19,875 bases of DNA. It comes from JANLSE01 sp038214135 (GTDB lineage: Bacteria; Chloroflexota; Chloroflexia; Chloroflexales; Roseiflexaceae). Positions 8,159 through 16,450 of this stretch are shown in pieces. Location: positions 1-19,875 of the forward strand of contig JBBQSD010000118.1 of assembly GCA_038214135.1 (NCBI GenBank), given 5' to 3'. Made by a program: the position numbers and the translations under genes. Positions within the stretch are counted from its first letter, which is position 1. Every line of letters starts with the position of its first letter. The notes beneath the pieces were generated by a model. That model searched no databases and was not told the DNA's origin. It saw only the letters and a program-made list of their open reading frames with translations.

Positions 8159-8935
8159 TTATGCATCCAGCAACTCGCCAATTGTTGCAACAACACGGGT
8201 TGGGCGAATTGGAGATCGTTCCAAATCGGCGATTGTGCTCGCACCCGTCAGCACCAGCACAGTATCCATATTGGCTGCAACGCCCATCGCAATATCGGTC
8301 TCTATTCGATCACCAACAATCACACAGCGATGGGCAGCATTGCCAAGCCGTACACGAACCATGGCTGCCATAATTGGTGATGGTTTGCCGACCACCACTT
8401 CACAATGTGTATCGGTGCAGGCCTCAATTGCCGCAATAATTGCAGCGGCATCGGGCTGGCCGCCACCAGGCACAGGGCAATAGCGATCCGCATTGGTGGC
8501 CACCAGACGCGCCCCAGCCCGCATGGCATCGAAGGCAATCTGGAGTTTACGATAATCGAAGGTGCGATCAAATGATGCCACAACAAACTGAATACGTTCG
8601 GGTTGCTCAGAATGCTCGAACCCAGCCTCACGTAACTCCCGACACAGGGGTTCCTCACCAATGACATACAGTACCGCAGTGGGAGCCTCCTGCAATAGCC
8701 ATTCGACCATCACGAGTGATGAGTTGATCACATCGGATTCGCTGGTTGGAATGCCAAGGCGGGTGAGTTTCTCGGCATATGCAGCGCGGGTGCGCGTTGG
8801 GTTATTGGAGAGGAACAGGGTTGGCCGCCCTGCCGCACGAATGCGGGAGATCGTCTCGGCGGCACCGGGAAGTAGTGCCTCGCCAAGATACACCGTCCCA
8901 TCAAGGTCGAAGATATAGGCATCATACATAGCCAT
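8159..8935 (-). CDS. HAD-IIA family phosphatase (NagD/PGP-like)
   Basis: The product is 258 residues when read from the ATG at 8935, giving an N-terminus M-A-M-Y-D-A-Y-I-F-D-L-D-G-T. All four HAD motifs are present: nucleophile and acid/base in D-L-D-G-T (Asp10, Asp12), S-N-N in L-F-L-S-N-N-P-T-R-T, the lysine in V-V-V-G-K-P-S-P, and the metal-binding acids in V-G-D-R-I-E-T-D-I. The size and the S-N-N-P motif place it in subfamily IIA, with a C2 cap between motifs II and III. That subfamily includes NagD, p-nitrophenylphosphatase, phosphoglycolate and glycerol-3-phosphate phosphatases. The location just before glpD makes a glycerol/triose phosphate substrate plausible, but this is inference. 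An in-frame ATG at 8965 would overlap the CHAT gene by 11 bases. Neither start has a strong ribosome site, and the shorter one fits family N-termini. Confidence 0.88.
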   Translation of the reverse strand: MAMYDAYIFDLDGTVYLGEALLPGAAETISRIRAAGRPTLFLSNNPTRTRAAYAEKLTRLGIPTSESDVINSSLVMVEWLLQEAPTAVLYVIGEEPLCRELREAGFEHSEQPERIQFVVASFDRTFDYRKLQIAFDAMRAGARLVATNADRYCPVPGGGQPDAAAIIAAIEACTDTHCEVVVGKPSPIMAAMVRVRLGNAAHRCVIVGDRIETDIAMGVAANMDTVLVLTGASTIADLERSPIRPTRVVATIGELLDA

Positions 8936-8954
8936 GCAATTATAGCACTTCTCA

Positions 8955-10250
8955 TCATAACTCATCGATCATGATACCAGTAATGGTGTTGCCATCGCCA
9001 AGCTGCGGAGCATTGAGCGACAGATTGAGGTTGAGGTTATCGGCCTTAATCGTGCCGACCTGCATCACAATAATCTTTGAATGAGACAATTGCCCGGCCC
9101 GCACATCCAACACCGCCGTAATCGTTTTGGCCGCCTGGGTACGAATGGCATCATCGTGGCTGCCAGCAAACAGTAGCCCATCGCTGGCGCGCAGATACAG
9201 CACAACCGCGCCCCATTCACGCCCCTGTGGTTCAATGGCATAGGCAGCCAATCGGCCAACTGCCACCGCTCGCTCAACTGGCAGGCCACCAACCAACGCC
9301 TGGTAGAAGGCACCAGCAAAAGCAATTGCAGCAGTATCACGAATGGTAAACTGGTAGGCGACCACAGCCGGCAGTTCCGCACGAACCAGTGTTGGCGCAG
9401 TTCCGCTCCATACATTATGTCCATCACGGCGGCCAGTTTCACAACCGCCAAGCAGCGCCAGCCGAACACCATTGGTGTGCAATACGGCTGCCAACTGATC
9501 GGCACTATAGCGGCCATCCTCCAGTGCAATTGCGCCACCATTTTGGGCCAGGCCATGGCCAGCAAAATGAAAGATCTCGGCACCACCCAGCGCAGCCTCA
9601 ACCATCTGGCTGGTTGCTGGATCAAGAATAGCAAGATCGATCCCAGCCTGATTGGCACAGGCCTGCTCAATCGCCCGCCGCTCGGCGCTCAGATCGAGAA
9701 CAGGCAGGCCAGCGGGTGAGGCCAGTGCTGCGACTAATCGCAGCTGTTGGCCCTGATAAGGCGGCAGATCAGCAGCCGATAGAGGTTCGTGGCGAACAAT
9801 TGCAATCCGTGGATCGAGCGAGAGAAAGCCGTGCGAGGCATCACTGCCATCTCGTTGCAGGTAGGCATATTCCCATGGCAGCGGCGCTAATTCGGGTGGT
9901 AGGCGTAGGCGCAAGCGCAGCCCTTCGTCAGCACCAATCTGCAGCAATGAATCGATCACCATATTGCGCACACCAGGCGAATCGCCATCTGGCGGCGGTG
10001 GGAGTAGCAGCATGCCGAGTGATTGGGCAAACAACAGCAAACGAGGTGGATCAAGCGTCCGGGCCGCCAGGGCACTGATAACCGCTGCGATCTCTTCTTC
10101 AATATACTCAACTGGGATCGCCTGTTCGGGGCGCATCTCACCAGCTGGCGAATCGAGAACCCGCATATGAAACTGAACCAGCCGTCGGCCATCGGAAAGC
10201 GAAACGCCGCGCAAGCCATCGGCCTCGATTGTCATATCGTGGTAGTGCAT
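8955..10250 (-). CDS. CHAT-domain caspase-like protease with beta-strand-like C-terminal tail
   Basis: The product is 431 residues. Residues ~115-155 contain the P-L-P-W-E-Y segment common ahead of CHAT catalytic domains. The protease core carries both catalytic elements: H-F-A-G-H-G (His232 presumed catalytic) and L-L-G-G-C-E-T-G-R (Cys270). The following W-S-G-T-A-P-T-L-V-R-A and the hydrophobic strand before Ala-Val-Val-A-Y also fit the fold. CHAT proteases are caspase relatives (separase/caspase clan CD) that serve as effectors in several bacterial conflict and signalling systems. From ~392 to 431 there is a tail outside the protease fold with alternating N-L-N-L-N-L and a final G-N-T-I-T-G-I-M-I-D-E-L. 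It resembles a segment of the STAND protein encoded just upstream (see findings). The gene follows the STAND gene after 50 bases. The start at 10250 has AGGG 9 bases before it. Confidence 0.88.
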   Translation of the reverse strand: MHYHDMTIEADGLRGVSLSDGRRLVQFHMRVLDSPAGEMRPEQAIPVEYIEEEIAAVISALAARTLDPPRLLLFAQSLGMLLLPPPPDGDSPGVRNMVIDSLLQIGADEGLRLRLRLPPELAPLPWEYAYLQRDGSDASHGFLSLDPRIAIVRHEPLSAADLPPYQGQQLRLVAALASPAGLPVLDLSAERRAIEQACANQAGIDLAILDPATSQMVEAALGGAEIFHFAGHGLAQNGGAIALEDGRYSADQLAAVLHTNGVRLALLGGCETGRRDGHNVWSGTAPTLVRAELPAVVAYQFTIRDTAAIAFAGAFYQALVGGLPVERAVAVGRLAAYAIEPQGREWGAVVLYLRASDGLLFAGSHDDAIRTQAAKTITAVLDVRAGQLSHSKIIVMQVGTIKADNLNLNLSLNAPQLGDGNTITGIMIDEL

Positions 10251-10255
10251 CTGAA

Positions 10256-10304
10256 GTCACCCTGTCACCCTGTCACATAACGTCACCTGACCACAAGAAG
10301 TCAC
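10256..10304. repeat. Short GTCAC repeats in the STAND-CHAT junction
   Basis: GTCAC occurs five times in 49 bases, at 10256, 10264, 10272, 10282 and 10300. The first three form an 8-base period. On the transcribed strand this reads AGGGTGAC twice in a row before the CHAT start codon. The right-most copy contains the TGA stop of the STAND gene. The AGGG of the nearest unit is the only candidate ribosome site for the CHAT gene. Confidence 0.7.
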
Positions 10305-13300
10305 GGTATTTGTTGCAAATCCGAGGCCTGTATAGCTGCCCTAGCGAGTTTCAGGCGAATTGTACTCGCCGCCTTATACGAACTACTTGGCAGCCCTCGT
10401 TTGATCAGCATATCGAGATCATCGATCGCCGCCCGATAGACAGCCGCACGCAGCTTCGGATCAACAATCATATTTTTATTGATATCTTCAATCGCCTGAT
10501 CATAGCTTGCCACCGCCCCGATCGTTCTTGTTTGCCCATTAATAAAATCATCTGGCTCACCAAGCGCGAGGCTGATGGAACCATGCAACAACGAATATTC
10601 CGGGCGCGGTTCGGTGAGCGAATCCCAATCCTTATTCCCTGATAGCAGCGGAACAACCAGTTCAATCTCACGGCGGGCAGTTGGGTAATCACCAGCATCG
10701 ATTGCTTGTTCAGCCAATTGGAGATGCACCGCATTGTTCAGCAAAACCCGTGACCATGGGATGAACAGGGTATCGTACTGATTGCGGCGGTTGGTAACCG
10801 TATCGTTAGCAACCGCATTGGTGAAATCATCTAGCGCCGCGCTGTACAGCGGTACCACTTCAGCCCAGGTATGCAAGCCGCGTAGTTTGCGTTGCCAGGT
10901 GGTCGCGAGGTTAAAGCTCAAGCGGCCACGCCAGTAGCGATAACCAACCTGATCGCTTAGCTGACGTTTCTCTTGATCGGCAATCAGAATTGCCCGATCC
11001 ATATCGCTGATCGCCTGATGCATCCAGTAACTATAATCTTCATCGGTATAGGCTTCGTTACGGGGGCTATTACGCAGGCTATAGTAGAGCAGTGAGCGTG
11101 TGGCGAAGGCCTCGCTTGGTGGTGGATCACTAAGCTCAATCGCTTCTGTATAGTGCTTCACCGCCTGATTCATCGCATTGGTGTACTCAGGCGATGTAGC
11201 CGAACGGTAGGTGGTGCCATCAAGCCATGACAACAAACCCTCCAGCGCTGGGTAGGTCGGGTTGCGCGGGCTTAGGCGAAGCGCTTCAGCGATTGGAGTA
11301 CCCGCATCATTCCAGGCTCCAAGCAGAATAGAGCTCCAAGCCTGGCCTGCATAGATCGTCTCATCCGGGGCTTCTTGGGATTGCAGATCGCGATAGATCG
11401 TGAGCGCCCGCAGCAGGTAGGTATTATTTGATGGTGAACCAACCGGAAGTTTCTCGATCTGGCCAAGAATGAGCCAGGCAGCAGCTTTGCCACGTTCAGC
11501 ACGAGCAAACTTCAGATCATCATTGGAACTATGAGCAACCGCTGCATATTGGGCGACGGCCGCCATCAGATCATACCAGGCATTTTTTGGATCTGTGGTG
11601 GAGATAGCCTCCAGTGATGACTGGCTAAAAACCAACCCTCGATTTGCTCGACTTGCCGAAACCAGCAGGCGCGTGAACCCAAGGCTCGAACATGTATCGG
11701 CAAGTTGCAACATATAATCGGCCTGGTCAGCACGAAGAGCCTGTGGATCTGGTGCGCTCAATCCCTCGCTCCGATCCGGCTTCAGATCAAGCAGATCGCG
11801 GGCGAGTGAATAACAACTCAGCGATTCGGATGTTGGCGCTGCTGAAGTTCCCTGGCTTGCCTGAACGACGGCTTGATCTGGCTGTAATGCCAGTTTCAGA
11901 TGATAGAGCGCCTCCTGATAGAGCGGTTCGGCCAGTGCAAGGCTTTCCTGAGAACGTGCCTGAAGGGTACTCGCAGCACCCAGATTGGCATGCAGGGCAG
12001 CAATAGTGTTATTCGACGCATGCTCAACGATGGTCTGCGGGCAGCCGGTCAGGGCCGTTGGCGGATCGCCATTGGCAGTACGCAACGCATCAAACAGATC
12101 CTGGCGCGCCGCACCATATTGGCCCTGAGCGATACGGGCCAAGCTACGAAAGGCATAGCCCTCGTTCGCGCCTGGCCGCAGGCAGATCATCCGGTCATAG
12201 CGGTCGGCAGCCTGTTTGAAATCCGGGCATTGCTTCGCCTGGGTGCATGCACTATCTGCTAAACCAGAACGAATCGCCAGATTGCCCTGTACCAGGGCAT
12301 CATACCAAGCAATAGTGATACTAACACGGTAGGTCAGTGCAAGGATACAACCCAGTGCCGCAACAGCCAGCAGCGTGCCAAATAATTCGTGGCCGCGCCG
12401 GAAGGCCCGGTAGAGCGGACGCGGGAGCGCACTTACTGTCAGTGCGGCCAGCATCCCGATCGCCAGTGTTGGTGTAAATAGATCGGGATTGAGACGCAGT
12501 ATGTTGGCGCGATCACCACCAAATAGTATCGCACCAGTCAGGCATACACTAACAAGTGCTGTCATTACTAGGGCCAATGTGGCCCGGCCCCGAACAATCC
12601 GTGCGGCCAATGGCTGGGCCACAAACCACCAGAGCAGCGGTAACAAAATACCGGGTGCAACAAGCACATACAGATCGTTGAGTGAATAGCCTAGCTGGGG
12701 GATGGGCTGTTGTAGCTGCAATGGCGCACGGGCAGAAAGAACGGCCAGCATGGCGATATACAGCAGCGTCAGAAAGAAGAAGGCACCACTGACACTGCGA
12801 ATGATCTCGACAGTAAAACGGCGGGCGCGTGTCGGCCCCAATCGTTGAGTCAGCTCATCGCACAATTCATCATAGAACACCAGTGAACCAGGAATATAGA
12901 GGCTAGTGTGCTGCCCAGGAGTACTAGTCTGTGGATCAATCGGCTGTATTTCGATCTGGGTAAACGAGAAATCGCCAAGCAATTGCCCACGCTCACGCCG
13001 ATCAAGCGTCACCGCCCGTTCAATCATGGTTAGCGGAACGATGATCTGTTGGGCAGATTGCTGTTGATGCTGTTCATCCAGCGTTAGCCCGATCAGTGTA
13101 CTGAACTGCTGGCGTGCAGCACCAGCAATGAGCGCTAGTTCCTGCCGCGACCAGCGCCATGTCTCGCGCCATACGCCAAGCGCTGGTTGGCCTTCCCAGC
13201 GCAACACATCACGCGAAACGATCAATCGCCCTGGCCGTCGAACCTGGTGATGGGCGGGTGAGGCGATCATAATGAACAACAGGCCAAAGATCAGATATAG

Positions 13301-16300
13301 CAACAAATACCCGCCGCTGATCAGCAGGCCAATGGCAAGAACACCCAATAGATCAAACGGCGGTGGTGTCAGTTTGGGTGGTTCAGGCGCAAACTGCCGC
13401 CAACCCGCCCTGCTGATCAACTTTGTAACCTCGCTATTCGTGAGTACGCTGGGTATCGCCGTGCCACTGCTGATCAGATTATTTGGGTAGACATTCAGAT
13501 CGACGAGTGGTGGCTGCAGTGCTGGCTCGGTACGAGTGCTGAGTAGAAACGAACTTGGGTTTTGCACAAGCAGCATCAATCCAAGAATCAGCGCTGCTGG
13601 CAATAATACTGTCGCAAACATGCGGAACAAACGCAGCAGAGGGTGTTCAAAGCGCTGTGGGAAATGGCGATCAGCAATCGATCTGCGGAGCTGTTGGGCC
13701 CTGCGAACCTGTTCCTCCGAAAGGCGCTCGTTACGGCCCAAACGCCAGAGCAGGTTGCCAATGCGGCTTACTGCCAGATATGGATCAACACTGCCACTTT
13801 CATCACCCTGCAACTTGGTGACATCCTGCCAGGCAGTCAGCGCTTCATTGCATTCGGTAAGGGTCTGATCATCAAGATCGATGGCCCGCACACCATCGGT
13901 TCGTGTATCGGCGGTTTCGGCTTGCAGCATATGTGCCAGTGCAAGCGAACCAATGGCCCGCGCTTGAAGCACAGGTGCCTCTGTTCGTTTGAATGTCTGT
14001 AGCGCCTCGCTTAACACCTCGGCGGCACGGTCGGCGCGGCGGCGAGCCAGCAGCACATCGCCAAGGGCATGCAACCAGATCGCACGACGCCATTGCGAGT
14101 TGATCGCTGCTGGCCGTGATAACAACCCTTCGTATGTGGAAGAAGCTGCATCATAGGCTCCCATCAGCATATACGTACGGGCCAACCGTTCAACAATATC
14201 ATCCTCAAGCTCAATATCCATGCGCTGCTGAACGAGCGCCCGCACCCGGCGATAGGCACTCACACTGAGCACATATAATCGCGCTATCGTCCAATCCTGG
14301 CCACGCCCAAGGTTTTCGAGCGCACCCGGAATATGGATCTCACGCACGCCCTGGGTTAGCAGCACCATCAACAGATACAGCGTTAGTGGCAGCCGTACAA
14401 ATGCATCCCATAGAATATAGAGCCCACGCCGTGCTGCGATCCAATCCTCATACTGGCGGCCACCAATATCCATGCGTTGAGCAATAATCCGGTAGGCATC
14501 GCCGAGCGCAATCAGGGTTTGTTCAAGCTCGATCTGCTCCTGTGGCGGCTTCGCGCCATCGAAGCGCCCACCGCGCTTTTGCAGCCGTTTGATCGCTCGG
14601 CTGCGTTCCAGAACACTCACCGCCTCACGCAAACATTTCAGCGCAACCGACCAACTGCCCTGCACGCTCGATTCGGATGGATCGAGCGCCCGAGCCGCCA
14701 ACATGCGCAGCAACTGCGCACGGGTTACAGCATCGGGCGCAATCTCGTTGACGCGTGCAACCCCACCACGCCAATCGATCGGCAGTTCCACTGCCACGCT
14801 GGGTGTCGATTGATCCCTGGCTTCTGTGCGAAGAGTCGCACTCAGATCCAGCCCACGCAAGAGGTGATCCCAGCGATGGCGAGCGGCATAGGCTTGTAGT
14901 TGCAGATCATCATCGGTTCGTTCGAGAGCCTGTGCGGCACGCAAATCGCGATCACGGCCACTCAGCGGTAGATTGCGCCGTATATAATCGGCAAAGCCGC
15001 GATGGTAGAACGCATAGGTCTGCTGATCACCACTGCCAGCCTGTTCAAGAACTGGCGATAGGCGCACCAGCGAATCGGCCAGATCAGATAGCTTGCCGCT
15101 CCAACCCTCTAATCGTGCGATCATGGGGATCGTCAGCGGTTCAAACGCGATTGCCAGGGTTGCCAGAACAAACTGATCGGCATCCGCCGCATTCTCCTCC
15201 AACGCCGGGCGAACCTGATTATAGATCGCGGCATAACTGGCATCGAGTGCCGCATCAAGGGTCAGGCCATCAAAACGCAGGAGGTTGCTTGGATCAAGAG
15301 CCAACTGCCCAGCAACTGGGTTGAGCGCCAGCCGCCAGGCACCAACATAGCGCCGCAGGTAGCCGAAATTGCCCTGGCTGACAGCAACGATCTTTGTAAT
15401 CAATGCGTCGATTGCCGTTGGTTGGGCATCCTTCAGTTCAGAAGCGGCCAGCACCTGCTCCAAGAGCGTGAATGCATTCGCATCCAACTGCCCAAGAAAT
15501 CGCTCACGCAGGAAGGCCTCGATATCCGCCAGATTCTCGCTGCCCGTCGCAGCAATATCATAGATACGCACACCAGCCTGAGCGCGCAATGCCTGGACGG
15601 CTGGACCTGGCCGGGCAGTACAGATAAAATTCACCCACGGCGGGAGATCCTGAACATCGGAAAGCACACTAATAATATTGGAACTCTGGCCGCCATCCCA
15701 CTGCCACACACGATCAAGCGCATCAATCACAATCATGAGCGGTACATCGCCAGGGGCCTTGCCATATTTCATATGGTACGCCTGGAGCGGTTCACGAACC
15801 AGTGCGCGGAACGCCTCACGCGGATGAATATCGCCAAGCTTGAGTTCCTTGATCTCAACCCCAACCACCCGCGTATCGCTGCCAGCCTGGCCAACATTGA
15901 CATTCTGAACAACATTTAGTTGCCGACCAACAATCGCACCAAGCTTATAGTCATCGCCAAGGCTGGCCTTCAGCTGGTTGGCCAATTCAAGGCAGAACTG
16001 TAATGGGTTATCCCCATTTGGCAACGAACAGAAGTGCGCCAGAAACGGCTGTGCATCCGTCAGATGGGTGCGAATAAGCTCAATGGCTATGGCTGTCTTC
16101 CCAACGCCTGGAGTACCCGTTAGCACCAACATGCGGTTGCGGCTATGAATGAATGTCTGAATGGCATCATAGACAAAGGCGCGGCCAACAAACTCGCCCG
16201 TATCGGGGTGCAGCTGGGCATTGATCGCCTGAAGCAATGAAGTGATATTGGCTGCCACTGCTGAGAGAACCACAGGAGTAGCCGAATCCTGTGTTACGCT

Positions 16301-16348
16301 ACTTGGTTCTCGCACAGCAGATTGGACTCGTGTGGCGGTATCGCTCAT
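10301..16348 (-). CDS. Giant STAND NTPase with TPR regions and central membrane segments
   Basis: The product is 2015 residues from the ATG at 16348. GGAGAG at 16355-16360 is 6 bases away; an in-frame ATG at 16354 is too close to it. Residues ~50-300 form a NACHT/STAND-like P-loop ATPase: Walker A G-T-P-G-V-G-K-T (78-85), Walker B L-M-I-V-I-D-A-L-D (204-212), sensor-like F-I-C-T-A-R-P-G (241-248). A helical arm ends in a winged-helix-like F-Y-H-R-G-F-A-D-Y-I-R-R. Residues ~550-880 contain helical TPR-like repeats. About seven hydrophobic segments follow (roughly 906-928, 1000-1028, 1185-1205, 1223-1250, 1256-1276, 1291-1308, 1323-1345), with a soluble domain between the second and third. The C-terminal ~660 residues are again TPR-like. 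An insert between Walker A and B (about 145-172) has alternating N-V-N-V and ends V-V-G-V-E-I-K-E-L. STAND ATPases oligomerise on ligand sensing and activate an effector. The partner here is presumably the downstream CHAT protease. What it senses is unknown. Confidence 0.88.
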   Translation of the reverse strand: MSDTATRVQSAVREPSSVTQDSATPVVLSAVAANITSLLQAINAQLHPDTGEFVGRAFVYDAIQTFIHSRNRMLVLTGTPGVGKTAIAIELIRTHLTDAQPFLAHFCSLPNGDNPLQFCLELANQLKASLGDDYKLGAIVGRQLNVVQNVNVGQAGSDTRVVGVEIKELKLGDIHPREAFRALVREPLQAYHMKYGKAPGDVPLMIVIDALDRVWQWDGGQSSNIISVLSDVQDLPPWVNFICTARPGPAVQALRAQAGVRIYDIAATGSENLADIEAFLRERFLGQLDANAFTLLEQVLAASELKDAQPTAIDALITKIVAVSQGNFGYLRRYVGAWRLALNPVAGQLALDPSNLLRFDGLTLDAALDASYAAIYNQVRPALEENAADADQFVLATLAIAFEPLTIPMIARLEGWSGKLSDLADSLVRLSPVLEQAGSGDQQTYAFYHRGFADYIRRNLPLSGRDRDLRAAQALERTDDDLQLQAYAARHRWDHLLRGLDLSATLRTEARDQSTPSVAVELPIDWRGGVARVNEIAPDAVTRAQLLRMLAARALDPSESSVQGSWSVALKCLREAVSVLERSRAIKRLQKRGGRFDGAKPPQEQIELEQTLIALGDAYRIIAQRMDIGGRQYEDWIAARRGLYILWDAFVRLPLTLYLLMVLLTQGVREIHIPGALENLGRGQDWTIARLYVLSVSAYRRVRALVQQRMDIELEDDIVERLARTYMLMGAYDAASSTYEGLLSRPAAINSQWRRAIWLHALGDVLLARRRADRAAEVLSEALQTFKRTEAPVLQARAIGSLALAHMLQAETADTRTDGVRAIDLDDQTLTECNEALTAWQDVTKLQGDESGSVDPYLAVSRIGNLLWRLGRNERLSEEQVRRAQQLRRSIADRHFPQRFEHPLLRLFRMFATVLLPAALILGLMLLVQNPSSFLLSTRTEPALQPPLVDLNVYPNNLISSGTAIPSVLTNSEVTKLISRAGWRQFAPEPPKLTPPPFDLLGVLAIGLLISGGYLLLYLIFGLLFIMIASPAHHQVRRPGRLIVSRDVLRWEGQPALGVWRETWRWSRQELALIAGAARQQFSTLIGLTLDEQHQQQSAQQIIVPLTMIERAVTLDRRERGQLLGDFSFTQIEIQPIDPQTSTPGQHTSLYIPGSLVFYDELCDELTQRLGPTRARRFTVEIIRSVSGAFFFLTLLYIAMLAVLSARAPLQLQQPIPQLGYSLNDLYVLVAPGILLPLLWWFVAQPLAARIVRGRATLALVMTALVSVCLTGAILFGGDRANILRLNPDLFTPTLAIGMLAALTVSALPRPLYRAFRRGHELFGTLLAVAALGCILALTYRVSITIAWYDALVQGNLAIRSGLADSACTQAKQCPDFKQAADRYDRMICLRPGANEGYAFRSLARIAQGQYGAARQDLFDALRTANGDPPTALTGCPQTIVEHASNNTIAALHANLGAASTLQARSQESLALAEPLYQEALYHLKLALQPDQAVVQASQGTSAAPTSESLSCYSLARDLLDLKPDRSEGLSAPDPQALRADQADYMLQLADTCSSLGFTRLLVSASRANRGLVFSQSSLEAISTTDPKNAWYDLMAAVAQYAAVAHSSNDDLKFARAERGKAAAWLILGQIEKLPVGSPSNNTYLLRALTIYRDLQSQEAPDETIYAGQAWSSILLGAWNDAGTPIAEALRLSPRNPTYPALEGLLSWLDGTTYRSATSPEYTNAMNQAVKHYTEAIELSDPPPSEAFATRSLLYYSLRNSPRNEAYTDEDYSYWMHQAISDMDRAILIADQEKRQLSDQVGYRYWRGRLSFNLATTWQRKLRGLHTWAEVVPLYSAALDDFTNAVANDTVTNRRNQYDTLFIPWSRVLLNNAVHLQLAEQAIDAGDYPTARREIELVVPLLSGNKDWDSLTEPRPEYSLLHGSISLALGEPDDFINGQTRTIGAVASYDQAIEDINKNMIVDPKLRAAVYRAAIDDLDMLIKRGLPSSSYKAASTIRLKLARAAIQASDLQQIP

Positions 16349-16354
16349 CCGCAT

Positions 16355-16360
16355 CTCTCC
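16355..16360 (-). promoter_or_regulatory. Shine-Dalgarno GGAGAG for the STAND gene
   Basis: GGAGAG on the minus strand leaves 6 bases before the ATG at 16348. It leaves none before the in-frame ATG at 16354. The start at 16348 is therefore preferred. Confidence 0.6.
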
Positions 16361-16372
16361 AATGGTTTGTCG

Positions 16373-16408
16373 GGCGGTAGCGACGCAATATCTTGCGTCG
16401 CTACCGCC
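16373..16408. repeat. Perfect 16-bp inverted repeat upstream of the STAND gene
   Basis: The left arm, GGCGGTAGCGACGCAA (16373-16388), is the exact reverse complement of the right arm at 16393-16408. A 4-base TATC loop lies between them. It lies 25 bases from the STAND start codon, so it would fold in the mRNA leader or be bound as a DNA dyad. The right arm is also the beginning of the first 23-bp tandem unit. Confidence 0.9.
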
Positions 16409-16438
16409 ACTACATTTGCATCGCTACCGCCACTACAT
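16393..16438. repeat. Two contiguous 23-bp direct repeats
   Basis: The units at 16393-16415 and 16416-16438 differ at one base only (TTGCG versus TTGCA at the fifth position) and share TCGCTACCGCCACTACAT. With the inverted 16-bp arm at 16373-16388 the region holds three copies of one core, one of them reversed. I did not see this core elsewhere in the window. Confidence 0.9.
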
Positions 16439-16450
16439 GAGCGTCTGCGA

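Noticed and set aside
16393..16438. Tandem 23-bp repeats as a CRISPR array
   Set aside because: The units are directly contiguous with no spacers, there are only two, and no cas genes are present.
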